Shown here one piece after another: positions 8,201 through 16,143 of a stretch of 50,496 bases of DNA. The notes under the pieces are model-generated. The model saw nothing but the letters and a program-made list of their open reading frames with translations, was not told where the DNA came from and did no database searches. This stretch comes from JAGOUB01 sp964640945. Lineage in GTDB: Bacteria > Patescibacteriota > Gracilibacteria > Peribacterales > Peribacteraceae. Numbering within the stretch: position 1 is the first letter of the stretch; the number at the start of each line of letters is the position of its first letter. The stretch is taken from assembly GCA_964640945.1 (NCBI GenBank), contig CAZXIV010000006.1:1-50496 (forward strand), written 5' to 3'. The position numbers and the translations under genes were made by a program.

Positions 8201-8500
8201 TTAGTCCTTCTTGTGATGCTTGGGCGCCTTCTTGTGCTCGTCCTCTTCGTCGGTCTCGCCATGGGAGCTGACGTGCGTCTTGGCGCCGAGCATGGCCGTG
8301 ATGATACCAATCCCCTGCTCCATCCAGGAGAGTGGCTGAATGACGGTGGATTCGATGTGCTCGCTCACATGCACTGCTTTGCGGACGATCTTGCGTAGGT
8401 CCACCAGGATGACGATCACGTGGTAAAGCGCCACCACCAGCATGAGGCCAACAGCCGCATAAGTGAGGACGATCAGCTGGGTGGTGGAAATTGTGTCCAT
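8201..8500 (-). CDS. Small single-TM protein with a charged tail
   Basis: Not recognised. 99 residues with one N-terminal membrane segment (about 8-33, LIVLTYAAVGLMLVVALYHV and onward), an amphipathic linker, and a highly charged C-terminus rich in His, Lys, Asp and Glu (DEEDEHKKAPKHHKKD). This layout resembles small DUF948/YtxG-like helper proteins, but the match is not firm. Transcribed divergently from yidD with a 35-base shared promoter region. Confidence 0.6.
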   Translation of the reverse strand: MDTISTTQLIVLTYAAVGLMLVVALYHVIVILVDLRKIVRKAVHVSEHIESTVIQPLSWMEQGIGIITAMLGAKTHVSSHGETDEEDEHKKAPKHHKKD

Positions 8501-8535
8501 AGGGAGGGGCGGGAAGCGCTAAACTGGTATAGCAC

Positions 8536-8808
8536 ATGCTGGTCTACTTGCGCCATCTCCTGGCCTTGCCCTCCCGGGCCGCCCTCGGCCTGATCTGGGT
8601 CTACCAACGCACACTTTCGCCCGACCACGGGCTGATGGCGGTATTCTTTCCGTACGGCGTTTGCCCGCAACACCCCACTTGCTCGGCGTACGCCATGATC
8701 CATATCCGCACCGACGGCTTACTCCGTGGCGGTTGGCGAAGCTTGATTCGCATCCTCGGCTGTCACCCCTGGCGGAAACCGGACCCAGAGCGATTGGCCC
8801 AGCTCTAA
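8536..8808 (+). CDS. yidD: YidD membrane protein insertion efficiency factor
   Basis: A 90-residue YidD protein, an inner-membrane-associated helper of YidC/Sec-dependent insertion. The family signature is clear: WVYQRTLSPDHG near 22-33, FFPYGVCPQHPTCSAYA near 38-54 with both cysteines, and the GGWRSLIRILGCHPW end. Length is normal. It stands alone here, away from rpmH, rnpA and yidC, with which it usually clusters. TAAACT (8520-8525) ends 10 bases before the ATG and could give a near-leaderless transcript. Confidence 0.93.
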   Translation: MLVYLRHLLALPSRAALGLIWVYQRTLSPDHGLMAVFFPYGVCPQHPTCSAYAMIHIRTDGLLRGGWRSLIRILGCHPWRKPDPERLAQL

Positions 8809-8874
8809 AACACCTTCAACCAGGCGGCCCTTTGCCCTATCCTTAGGCCAGTCCTCAACGATCTCTTTCACGAA

Positions 8875-8949
8875 GCGGGTATCGTATAATGGCTATTACC
8901 CCAGTTTTCCAAACTGGTGACGCGGGTTCGATTCCCGCTACCCGCTCCA
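8875..8949 (+). tRNA. tRNA-Gly (anticodon UCC)
   Basis: All arms fold: acceptor GCGGGTA (8875-8881) with TACCCGC (8939-8945), anticodon stem CCAGT/ACTGG around loop TTTCCAA (anticodon TCC, glycine GGA/GGG codons), and T arm GCGGG TTCGATT CCCGC. The 3' CCA is encoded (8947-8949). The adjacent recombinase gene runs into its 3' end by 12 bases, typical of an integration site. Confidence 0.95.
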
Positions 8950-10485
8950 TACAGTAGTAGCCAACTCACAACGCAGACTTTGTGCAGTTTCCAAGAGACT
9001 TCCCGTCGGTTCGAACCGAGCTAATTCTTTTGCATGCTTCACCTTCACCCTTCTGAGAGCCAATGGAACAAAATGTGGCTCGTAGTGCAGTTTCTTATCA
9101 GAAAGTTTCCAGTTCGAACCGAGGCCGCGAAGAACCCTCAGCTGATCTTCGGGTGAGCCATCTTCAAGGATCATCTTTGAACGCATGATGAGATCGAGAC
9201 TGTCACGGATGGTCTGATGACGTGAGAGACGTGCCTCCTGTGCCCCGGCAAAGGCCCCCTCAGTGCTTCGAAGTTCTGTCCGAAGCTCAGACAGCTTGGC
9301 CTTCATGAGAACGCGTATATCGCCGTCCTTTTCTTCCACGATGTTCTCTTCAATGGTTCGAATCCTACGTTTAAGAGCTTCCATGGCTTCTGTGAACTGT
9401 TTCTCTCCCGCAGACACCTCGCTATCAGCATCCATTTCTTCGAGGACCTTCATGCCAAACTGGATGATTTCTTTAGGGATACTGACCTGATCGAGTTCCT
9501 CGAAGAGTTGCTCGTAGATGGACGAAGCAGCGAGAGGCTTCTCATGACACGGAACTTCACGCTTACGATGTCCGCAGCGGTAATAGTCGTAATCCCTGCC
9601 ACCCTTTGTTTTCCGTTCGGCAGTAATAAAGGCTCCACACGTTCCACAGTGAAAAGCACCCCTTAAAGGAAAGACTAAGGTTCGCTGGCGTTCGTCAGCA
9701 CCATTTTCTAAGTACACCTGGGCCTGATCAAATTCAGCTTGAGTGATCATCGGTTCATGCGCCCCTTGAATGAGTTCATCTTTCCAATGGAACTTGCCGC
9801 AATAGAAAGGGTTCTGGAATATCCGGTGAAAGGTCGAGAAGGCTAACACCCTGCCATTGCGATACACCGGATAGTCGCTCTGCATGACTCGATAGAGCTG
9901 CATCGTCGAGCATTGGTCATGTAACAAACGCTTCCACAATGAGCGCAAAGCATCGAATGTCTGAGGATCGGGCAAGATACGCTTCTGACCCTTTAAGGCT
10001 TCCGTTTCATTGCGATAACCGATGGGGGCGCGACAAGCCATCCATCCCCTTTCAAGCTTGCTTGTCATGCCACGCTTCACATCGATACTAAGCTTTCGCA
10101 CATAGTCGGTAGATCGACCTGTTTCGACTGAGAGCATGATGGAACTATCGTGCTGATCGAACGTGCGATACGGAGTCACGATATGACGAATGACACCCTG
10201 TTGAAGTAACCACATCAGATCACCGCTATCCTTCGGGTTTCTTGTGAGACGGTCAATGTCCCAACAGATAACACCAGACGCTTCCCTACCCTGAATCCGA
10301 CGAAGCATAGAATCGAATCCAAGACGCCCAGGAGCTTTCGCAGACTTCTCATCAGTGATTGTGTCGATAACGTCCAAAGAACGCTCAGAGGCCAGACGGG
10401 ACAGCACGGAGACCTGGTCGTTAATCGACTGGATCTGACGCGCTTTATCGTCGGTGGATTTGCGAGCGTAGAGGAAATACTGCAT
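8938..10485 (-). CDS. Large serine recombinase (integrase)
   Basis: A 515-residue site-specific recombinase that would integrate and excise DNA by double-strand cleavage. The N-terminal resolvase domain starts FLYARKSTDD with the predicted nucleophile Ser10 and includes CWDIDRLTRN. The Recombinase domain follows (RAPIGYRN), then a zinc ribbon with CGTC and a later C/C pair (near 288-320), then a coiled coil (EALKRRIRTIEENIVEEKDG). The ATG at 10485 is chosen because MQYFLYARKS is the usual start of such proteins. The stop lies at 8938-8940 inside tRNA-Gly, so the C-terminal codons read across the presumed att junction. Confidence 0.92.
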   Translation of the reverse strand: MQYFLYARKSTDDKARQIQSINDQVSVLSRLASERSLDVIDTITDEKSAKAPGRLGFDSMLRRIQGREASGVICWDIDRLTRNPKDSGDLMWLLQQGVIRHIVTPYRTFDQHDSSIMLSVETGRSTDYVRKLSIDVKRGMTSKLERGWMACRAPIGYRNETEALKGQKRILPDPQTFDALRSLWKRLLHDQCSTMQLYRVMQSDYPVYRNGRVLAFSTFHRIFQNPFYCGKFHWKDELIQGAHEPMITQAEFDQAQVYLENGADERQRTLVFPLRGAFHCGTCGAFITAERKTKGGRDYDYYRCGHRKREVPCHEKPLAASSIYEQLFEELDQVSIPKEIIQFGMKVLEEMDADSEVSAGEKQFTEAMEALKRRIRTIEENIVEEKDGDIRVLMKAKLSELRTELRSTEGAFAGAQEARLSRHQTIRDSLDLIMRSKMILEDGSPEDQLRVLRGLGSNWKLSDKKLHYEPHFVPLALRRVKVKHAKELARFEPTGSLLETAQSLRCELATTVWSG

Positions 10486-10576
10486 GGACGAAGTTGTGTA
10501 ATAATAATTCAAATAATTTGAACAATTAGAAAGTGAATGAAAGATAAAGTTCGAAATAAAATAGCGATGAGAAGGA

Positions 10577-10888
10577 CTAATACGAAGGTTGGATATTCGT
10601 CCTCTTAGGGCATGGGTTTAATCCCCCATGCCCTGACGCCTGCTCTCCAGCTTCGGGTGACGAGCTGTCAATGACGCTCGCTCGCTCCGGCGCAGTCTTG
10701 CGCCGCGCCGCGCGAGCGGCGTCGAGCCATCGCAGAAAAGTTTCAAGCTTCTTCCTCGCCTCATCTGCTTGGAGCTGACAGCCGTAATACTGCTGGTAGT
10801 AGTGAATGAACGTGAGAACCTGCACAGCGCTTGGCTCACGCGCATGCAACAGAGATGAAGCCGTAGAAAAATCGCCTGTATGGAGCAT
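10577..10888 (-). CDS. Hypothetical small helical protein
   Basis: Not recognised firmly. 103 residues; the middle (FIHYYQQYYGCQLQADEARKK and on to FLRWLDAARAARRK) looks like a short helical domain of the kind often carried by mobile elements. The C-terminal part is Arg/Pro/Gly-rich and overlaps a strong hairpin at 10607-10634. It lies upstream of the recombinase on the same strand, 91 bases away, and could be an accessory factor; that is inference from position only. Confidence 0.5.
   Translation of the reverse strand: MLHTGDFSTASSLLHAREPSAVQVLTFIHYYQQYYGCQLQADEARKKLETFLRWLDAARAARRKTAPERASVIDSSSPEAGEQASGHGGLNPCPKRTNIQPSY
10607..10634. repeat. Perfect 10-bp hairpin
   Basis: AGGGCATGGG (10607-10616) pairs exactly with CCCATGCCCT (10625-10634) over an 8-base loop. 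It falls within the end of the 103-residue reading frame and upstream of the recombinase gene. No T-tract follows on either strand, so it is not a typical terminator. Confidence 0.6.
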
Positions 10889-10958
10889 CTATCTTCATCG
10901 TATGCAGAAACTCCAAAACACAAGGTTTATCCCACTCCCAGGCTATTTTTCCTCTCGA

Positions 10959-11249
10959 TTAACCATTATTCCACCAAGCTAGCAAGTGAGCAGCAAGGTT
11001 TACGGCAATGCCGAATGCCATTCCTCCAATGCCAACCCAGAACGATGGCCACTGTGTATTTATTACGGAGATAGCAGCTAAGACCCCACCAAGAACAAGC
11101 AGCAACCAACCACCGAGCATCCAAATTTTGTAGGCCTTACTCGTGCGCTCAATCGTGACAGTGTGAGGTACTTCGACGATATGTTCCACAACACGAACGT
11201 TCTCCTGCGGGGAATACACGTCCGATTGTGTGAAAGAGGTTTGTTTCAT
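10959..11249 (-). CDS. Small two-TM membrane protein
   Basis: Not recognised. 96 residues from the ATG at 11249: a soluble N-terminal third (MKQTSFTQSDVYSPQENVRV) then two hydrophobic segments at about 45-65 (IWMLGGWLLLVLGGVLAAIS) and 72-92 (FWVGIGGMAFGIAVNLAAHL). A longer frame to 11384 would run through the promoter region of the divergent XRE gene and is unlikely. It is probably controlled by the operator-like repeats at 11263-11294. Confidence 0.6.
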   Translation of the reverse strand: MKQTSFTQSDVYSPQENVRVVEHIVEVPHTVTIERTSKAYKIWMLGGWLLLVLGGVLAAISVINTQWPSFWVGIGGMAFGIAVNLAAHLLAWWNNG

Positions 11250-11262
11250 ATCTATTATTATA

Positions 11263-11294
11263 CACCCTCTATAGATGGTGTTCAATAGAGGGTG
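11263..11294. promoter_or_regulatory. Operator-like inverted repeats between divergent genes
   Basis: CACCCTCTA (11263-11271) and TAGAGGGTG (11286-11294) form a perfect 9-bp inverted repeat, and 11263-11280 (CACCCTCTATAGATGGTG) is itself a near palindrome. The site lies 13 bases before the membrane-protein ATG and 20 before the XRE gene, the expected place for a binding site of the XRE regulator. Confidence 0.55.
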
Positions 11295-11314
11295 CGAAGC
11301 AAAAACTAGAGGCG

Positions 11315-11530
11315 ATGGCGAAGGATATACGCATTCTGTTCTCGCATCGGCTACGAAAGCTGCGCACTGACGCGGGAATGACACAGGAAGAACTGGCCCG
11401 AAAGGCCGGAATTAGCATTAAATATCTTCAAAATCTGGAAAGTCAGGAACCAAAGAATCCCACACTGATCTCCCTCGAAAAGATAGCGAAGGGGCTTAGC
11501 GTGGCGCCATCTCACTTACTTAACTTTTAA
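11315..11530 (+). CDS. XRE-family HTH regulator
   Basis: A 71-residue stand-alone Cro/C1-type helix-turn-helix protein. The HTH reads MTQEELARKAGISIKYLQNLES (given in two parts: recognition helix is ISIKYLQNLES) at about 23-44 and the domain fills the protein. It is divergent from the two-TM protein and overlaps the 3' end of the SLATT gene by 11 bases. It probably represses from the palindromes at 11263-11294; whether it also affects the CBASS operon is unknown. Confidence 0.85.
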   Translation: MAKDIRILFSHRLRKLRTDAGMTQEELARKAGISIKYLQNLESQEPKNPTLISLEKIAKGLSVAPSHLLNF

Positions 11531-12041
11531 CCTCTTGCTGATCGAGGTCGAAAGAATAGTCACCGGATTTCACCTTTTTCTGAGCACGTTTAAAGAAAAA
11601 CTCAGGAGGTGTGACACTTTCCTTGCGCGCATTTTCTAGTCGCTCATTTAATTTTTTTGTCTCCGCTTCAAAAGCGTCAAAAGGCTTATGACGAGAAACA
11701 AGCGCAACCTGTCTATATGCATCCTGCAAATTTTTAAATTCGCCTGCCAGTCTCTTACAATCATCTAGATGATCATCGAGCTTAAGAGCTAAATAAATCG
11801 ACGGCATTAAACCGGCCAAGAATGAACAAATGGCAATCAAATACTGCACTTTTGGACTCTGAGAATTGACCAAAATATGCCAGCCAGCAATAGAGCCACA
11901 AATTAACGGGACTCCTGCAAATAAAATTTTCATCCAACGAAGAAATCTGAGCCAACTAAACAGAGAAGTTGATGTATATAAACAACTTTCAGACCTTCTC
12001 ATGCATTCTTTTGCTAACTCATATGAGATATCTGTATTCAT
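11520..12041 (-). CDS. SLATT-domain two-TM protein, likely CBASS effector
   Basis: A 173-residue SLATT-type protein (SMODS and SLOG-associating two-TM effector domain). Two membrane segments lie at about 35-56 (WMKILFAGVPLICGSIAGWH) and 66-86 (YLIAICSFLAGLMPSIYLAL), followed by a long helical region (LDDHLDDCKRLAGEFKNLQD onward), the standard SLATT layout. Family members next to CD-NTases are thought to be membrane-damaging effectors triggered by cyclic oligonucleotides. The start is two bases from the CD-NTase stop, so the two are co-translated. Role is from family and neighbourhood; no ligand can be named. Confidence 0.8.
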   Translation of the reverse strand: MNTDISYELAKECMRRSESCLYTSTSLFSWLRFLRWMKILFAGVPLICGSIAGWHILVNSQSPKVQYLIAICSFLAGLMPSIYLALKLDDHLDDCKRLAGEFKNLQDAYRQVALVSRHKPFDAFEAETKKLNERLENARKESVTPPEFFFKRAQKKVKSGDYSFDLDQQEVKS

Positions 12042-12043
12042 AA

Positions 12044-12916
12044 TTATCCGAGGGGAATAAAATCACCGAATATCTTCTGCCATTCGTCTCCTGCGAGATA
12101 GGTATAACCTCCAGACTCGTTTTCAATTGCATTCAATGCTCGAGAATATGCTGATTCTGCCTTGGTAACCCAGGAATTTCCTAAATTCATAATTTCATAT
12201 GTGCCAGGCGCAAATATGTAATGTCCCCCTTTTAGGGATAGCCATTTAAAGAAATCTCGCATCATCCAATCATAGTAAAGTTCTGATTTTGCACGATATT
12301 CCCAATTTTCTAGAAATTCTATAGCTAGTAGTTCTAGCCAAAAAGATTTAAGTGGAACATTACAAACTTCCTGCCAACGTTTAAGCATCTGAATAAGATG
12401 AACAGTATTAGCACCTGCAATAGCTTTTGATGCAGAAATTTTTGCCCGTTCAGCATCTGGATCAGTGGTTTTATACCTTCCCCCGTTATTTGTATCACAT
12501 ATCCAATAATTACCATTCATGAGGAAGGCAGGAACTACCTCTATCGCATAAGATGCAAAGGGAACTAAAACAATTTGCCCATCTGCACTCATGTTAGTGA
12601 CCGTATAGGTACTACTCAAAACGCCCTTAACCTCTTGCAGAAGCTGTGACTGCTTATTGCCTGGGCGAGATTCATAACGTTGATAAGTAGAAAAGGGCAG
12701 AATGAACATTACATCGATATCACGAGGAGGCCGAATACGAGTAAATTTCCCCCAAGATCCAACTAGAAGACTATTAGAGGTTTCAGAAGATGAATTATAA
12801 TAATGCAAATTTAAACACTTCCTCACACCGCTATGCTTCGTTTGCCCGTCGTCTTTTTGAGCGTCTGTTAAACATAAATTTGAAATTAGTTTTTTAAAAC
12901 GAACATCTACATTCAT
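12044..12916 (-). CDS. CD-NTase (SMODS), CBASS cyclic oligonucleotide synthase
   Basis: A 290-residue nucleotidyltransferase of the SMODS/CD-NTase family, which makes cyclic di- or oligonucleotide signals on phage infection. The catalytic signature is GSWGKFTRIRPPRDID at 53-68, giving the GS motif and metal-binding Asp66 and Asp68, with the third acidic residue in AIEVVPAF (Glu126). The C-terminal half is the helical lid. It lies between the XRE-Panacea gene (21 bases upstream) and the SLATT gene (2 bases downstream). With a TM effector and no Cap2/Cap3 or HORMA genes, it would be a type I-like CBASS. The product nucleotide cannot be predicted. Confidence 0.9.
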   Translation of the reverse strand: MNVDVRFKKLISNLCLTDAQKDDGQTKHSGVRKCLNLHYYNSSSETSNSLLVGSWGKFTRIRPPRDIDVMFILPFSTYQRYESRPGNKQSQLLQEVKGVLSSTYTVTNMSADGQIVLVPFASYAIEVVPAFLMNGNYWICDTNNGGRYKTTDPDAERAKISASKAIAGANTVHLIQMLKRWQEVCNVPLKSFWLELLAIEFLENWEYRAKSELYYDWMMRDFFKWLSLKGGHYIFAPGTYEIMNLGNSWVTKAESAYSRALNAIENESGGYTYLAGDEWQKIFGDFIPLG

Positions 12917-12937
12917 AAAAGTTAGGCAAAAAATAAA

Positions 12938-13627
12938 TTACTTTAAGATTAACTTTCGCTTCCAGCCCTCTTTCCCGCCCGATGTAGCTGCCAATCTCTT
13001 CATTGGAGCTGTTTGATACGACTGTTTTTTTAATTTATCTCCATCCTTAATAGGAAGAGAGGCCAATGTGTCATCAATAACATTCAAAAAATCTTTAATA
13101 TATGAAAATTCCACATCATATTTTTTATCTTCAAATAAAGCTCTATAGCTGTAGATCTTTTTATCAAAGGGGCCATATTCATATCTAATATAAGCAAGAT
13201 TAGATATTTGAAACCCAAACACTTCGGTCGATTTTAAATCGATGAAATACGGCAATTTCATGAATTGCATGATGTCCCATTTCCAATTCAATTTTTTCCC
13301 AATATATGCAAATAGCTCGAAAGTTCTACGATCAATTTTTTCAGAAAAAAGATAATCTCTATCGATATGAAGGGCGGCAGAAAGCTTGTCGTATAAATCC
13401 TCTCCAATTCCTGTTGAGGGAGTGTAAGCAGCATTTTCAAGCTGACTCACGATTCTCTGCGTAGAATTGGCATTAGTAGCTAGCTCCCCTTGAGATAAAC
13501 CCAAGTCTTTTCTACGACCATAAATTTTCTCGCCCAAAAGAATCATTCTCCTCTGATGAGAAGCTGCATCTTTGTACTCGTTTGTTTCAACGAGAGCTGA
13601 AAGCCGATTAGTGAGGGAGGAGCTCAT
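12938..13627 (-). CDS. XRE-HTH plus Panacea-domain antitoxin
   Basis: A 229-residue protein with an XRE helix-turn-helix at about 36-90 (LGLSQGELATNANSTQRIVS) and a Panacea (DUF4065/SocA) domain from about 115 (MQFMKLPYFIDLKS, then ISNLAYIRYEYGPFDKKIY). Panacea domains act as antitoxin modules that neutralise many unrelated toxins. The ATG at 13627 overlaps the toxin gene by 20 bases, the usual coupling of a HigBA-type pair with toxin first. A start at 13744 would add a non-conserved extension fully inside the toxin gene. The gene also lies just upstream of the CD-NTase and may regulate the CBASS genes. Confidence 0.85.
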   Translation of the reverse strand: MSSSLTNRLSALVETNEYKDAASHQRRMILLGEKIYGRRKDLGLSQGELATNANSTQRIVSQLENAAYTPSTGIGEDLYDKLSAALHIDRDYLFSEKIDRRTFELFAYIGKKLNWKWDIMQFMKLPYFIDLKSTEVFGFQISNLAYIRYEYGPFDKKIYSYRALFEDKKYDVEFSYIKDFLNVIDDTLASLPIKDGDKLKKQSYQTAPMKRLAATSGGKEGWKRKLILK

Positions 13628-14030
13628 AGGTGGACTGGTTGGAAGGATATGCTTGCTTGAGGAGGAGCGCGAGTGCGATGGAATCATTGATCTCTTTCTC
13701 AAGACGTTTACCAGCAGTGCCACGATACTTCGAGGGATGATCACGACCGTCCGGCTTAATAATGCAGTTCAGAAGAATCAATGCCTGCCGTTCCTGGTCT
13801 ACGAAGTAATAAATTCTGAGTAAGTCATCGCCATAGGGACTACGCAGCTCACAGAGAGAACCATCAACGTTCCTTAATGGTTTGGCATAGGGCGGCTGTG
13901 GGTGGCCATTGAGCTCAGCGATGTAGCGAATTCTTCCTAGGATCGGAGTCAGGCCTTGATCCGAAAGTTGCTCCATCAACGCCGCCAGAGAGCCGGGATC
14001 TGCCGCTGAAGGACAATAGAGAACACGCAT
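13608..14030 (-). CDS. RelE/HigB-like toxin (Gp49-like)
   Basis: A 140-residue protein of the phage-derived Gp49-like/HigB branch of RelE-type toxins, predicted mRNA interferases. Recognisable parts are PYAKPLRNVDGSLCELRSPY and the strand DLLRIYYFVDQERQALILLN with the following KPDGRDH, where the family core usually has LYELR and RIFY. It is longer than typical HigB at both ends. It overlaps the XRE-Panacea gene by 20 bases. An AT-rich palindrome at 14035-14058, directly before the ATG, is the probable autoregulatory operator. Confidence 0.8.
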   Translation of the reverse strand: MRVLYCPSAADPGSLAALMEQLSDQGLTPILGRIRYIAELNGHPQPPYAKPLRNVDGSLCELRSPYGDDLLRIYYFVDQERQALILLNCIIKPDGRDHPSKYRGTAGKRLEKEINDSIALALLLKQAYPSNQSTYELLPH

Positions 14031-14034
14031 AGAG

Positions 14035-14058
14035 TATATACCCTATGGGGAATATATA
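14035..14058. promoter_or_regulatory. Palindromic operator before the toxin gene
   Basis: TATATACCC (14035-14043) and GGGAATATATA (14048-14058) form an interrupted palindrome around TATG, starting 5 bases upstream of the toxin ATG and overlapping the likely -10. This is where an HTH antitoxin would bind to repress its own operon and, if there is no other promoter, the CBASS genes too. Confidence 0.5.
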
Positions 14059-14107
14059 CAAGAAAAAAGTCGAAGTAAAGTCGGGGATAAAGATCGCGAA
14101 TCAGCCC

Positions 14108-14135
14108 CTTTCTGAATAAGCTCACACAAGGAGCT
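14108..14135 (+). repeat. Cassette-border repeat, copy a (divergent)
   Basis: The left-most copy of the dispersed repeat, about 23 of 28 bases like copy b (core GAATAAGCTC, then ACAAGGAGCT). The hairpin is reduced to AGCTC/GAGCT. It lies just beyond the 3' end of the HPr-kinase-like gene. Confidence 0.55.
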
Positions 14136-14140
14136 GTCGC

Positions 14141-15043
14141 TCAATCCAATAACTCAACTGGCATTGTATCTTTGAGGGCTAGAGTCATTTCTTCTTCAGA
14201 CTCCGTTCCTACCATCATGTTGACGGTATCTGCGATGCTATCAGCGGAGCCACGAATTAAGAGGATGGCCAAATTTTTCGCTAAGGACTGCATATCCTTT
14301 AGCCTCTGTTCGGCTAAAGCCTGAGTATCCAGAGATGGGAACGGCTTGGCATAATTATCGTAGAGACCATTCACTAATCGAACGTCGCGACTAGCCTCCT
14401 CATACAACACCCAGAGCCTCTTGGATTCTTTATAGATCGCCACATGAGGCTTTCCGTCCGTCACAAGAGGAATGACCAAGGCTTGCAGCCGAGTACGTGT
14501 CATCTCGGTACAGGAAGAAATAGGCTCTTCTAGATGCGGCTGCCACTTACGATTTGGAGAAAGCTCACGTACACCCCCAACTACATTCCCATCCTCGATA
14601 AGGAATTTTTCATCAGCCAATAACTTCCAACCTCTTTTGGCCAATGACAGAGCCGTACTCGTTTTACCAATACCTGATATGCCACCAATAAGACCAATCC
14701 CTAATCCTTCGTTTGCCACGGCAGTCCCGTGTAATGAGTACTTATGGTTTTTCTGACGTAGGAATTCAAGAATATAGCCTGAAGCCACTACAACATCAGA
14801 GACGCACCGCTGCTCAGCAGGTGTCGTCAGAAGCCACTCACGCTCGCTCTGGGTGCAAATAAAGTCATGTCTCGCACCGGCAACCCAAGATAAAGCACCA
14901 TCGGGGTGTTGAGACGACGAAACCTCGGCATCGGGGATGAATTGCGGGAGGAAGGGGCTCTTTAAGCAATCACGCACAAAATCATGCTCACTGGGTTGCA
15001 CAGCCAGTTCGCTGCCGTGGCTTTGGATAGAAAGACTGCTCAT
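14141..15043 (-). CDS. HPr-kinase-like P-loop protein
   Basis: A 300-residue protein like the catalytic domain of HPr kinase/phosphorylase. It has LHGTAVANEGLG near 104-115 (HprK has LHxSxV), the P-loop GGISGIGKTST at 120-130 and a Walker-B-like LLADE at 141-145. A non-HprK N-terminal 90 residues carries no known domain. Homologues of this type occur beside RiPP or glycan biosynthesis genes rather than in carbon control. The start at 15043 overlaps the upstream glycosyltransferase stop as ATGA. It is last in a four-gene coupled operon. A substrate (protein, peptide or sugar) cannot be named. Confidence 0.7.
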   Translation of the reverse strand: MSSLSIQSHGSELAVQPSEHDFVRDCLKSPFLPQFIPDAEVSSSQHPDGALSWVAGARHDFICTQSEREWLLTTPAEQRCVSDVVVASGYILEFLRQKNHKYSLHGTAVANEGLGIGLIGGISGIGKTSTALSLAKRGWKLLADEKFLIEDGNVVGGVRELSPNRKWQPHLEEPISSCTEMTRTRLQALVIPLVTDGKPHVAIYKESKRLWVLYEEASRDVRLVNGLYDNYAKPFPSLDTQALAEQRLKDMQSLAKNLAILLIRGSADSIADTVNMMVGTESEEEMTLALKDTMPVELLD

Positions 15044-16143
15044 CGCTTGGAAAGGAAATGGGAATAAGCAGCCTCGACCTCGATGATCCTTTTCTCCCAA
15101 GACCAAGAGCGCTGAATTGCCTGATAGGCATTTCTCTGAAGAGTCGCCAGAAGCCTGGCATCGCCCAACAATCGATGAATGGCGATTCTAAGGCCTTTTA
15201 TATCGCTATTTTGAACGAGAAAAGCTGTTTTCTGGTCCACGGCAAAATCCACCATGCCACAGGCATCTGTAGTTATGATTGCACAGCCAGAGGCCGCAGC
15301 TTCTAACATTGTGGTTAAAATCCCCTCTCGCTCTAATGACGGGCAGCAGAAAATTTTGGCACTTCGATAAAGTGATGCCAACTCTTCGGTCCCAACATTA
15401 CTAAGTAAGCGCCAATGAGCATGTTTACTCATAAACTCACGAACAGTTGGAGCAAGTGGCCCACTACCTACTACGCATACATTCATTTCAGCGCTCGCAG
15501 CGTTCAGCATTTCCATAATCCCTTTATGTGGCAGTAATCTGCCCACAAATAGGAGATCGATCTTCCTCTCTTCCTTAGGATCTGGCGTGAAAACACGCGT
15601 ATCGATACCATTTCTAGTCATTCGAACGTTTTTCAAAGTAAGGCTTTCCCGCCAAGCGGAGGCAATACTCGCACTATGAGCACAGAAGCCGTCAGGCCTT
15701 AATACTGCCAAGCGGATTGAATCCGTCCACTCAGGAGGAACTCCGTGTAGGTGGAGAACGTTTGTTAGTCTGGTGGGAATCCAAAGCGAATCCGTAGACA
15801 TGTGCGTTGCTGCCACATCATATTTTTTCCATGACTTTTCATAGAATGGGACAGCTGCCAGTCCGAAGGCAGCAGACTCCGCATTCCACCGCAGCCAATC
15901 CGTACCAGGTTGGATTTTTGAATATTTTTTTGCAGCTGAATCCGGTACGCGGATGAACTCCACGCGCACCGCCGGATTATCCTGCAGAAACTCCTGAAAA
16001 ATCACGGATGGGCTTTTGCATTCCTGAGTAAGGAGCGTGACTTTATGTCCTCTTTTAGCCAGAAAACGAGCGTGAGCAAGTGGTACCACTTCTCCACCGC
16101 CAACATAATAACTCGCCCGTGGTTGGTGAATTAAGATGCGCAT
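15040..16143 (-). CDS. GT4-family glycosyltransferase (GT-B fold)
   Basis: A 367-residue retaining glycosyltransferase of the GT4/RfaG type. The N-terminal domain has the VGGGEVVPLAHARFLAKRGH loop; the C-terminal domain has IDLLFVGRLLPHKGIMEML near 204-222 and the donor-binding EREGILTTMLEAAASGCAII near 279-298. It probably adds a hexose from a nucleotide sugar. The ATG at 16143 (MRILIHQP) is the family-like start and overlaps the GT2 gene end by 13 bases. It is third in the coupled operon. Confidence 0.88.
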   Translation of the reverse strand: MRILIHQPRASYYVGGGEVVPLAHARFLAKRGHKVTLLTQECKSPSVIFQEFLQDNPAVRVEFIRVPDSAAKKYSKIQPGTDWLRWNAESAAFGLAAVPFYEKSWKKYDVAATHMSTDSLWIPTRLTNVLHLHGVPPEWTDSIRLAVLRPDGFCAHSASIASAWRESLTLKNVRMTRNGIDTRVFTPDPKEERKIDLLFVGRLLPHKGIMEMLNAASAEMNVCVVGSGPLAPTVREFMSKHAHWRLLSNVGTEELASLYRSAKIFCCPSLEREGILTTMLEAAASGCAIITTDACGMVDFAVDQKTAFLVQNSDIKGLRIAIHRLLGDARLLATLQRNAYQAIQRSWSWEKRIIEVEAAYSHFLSKR

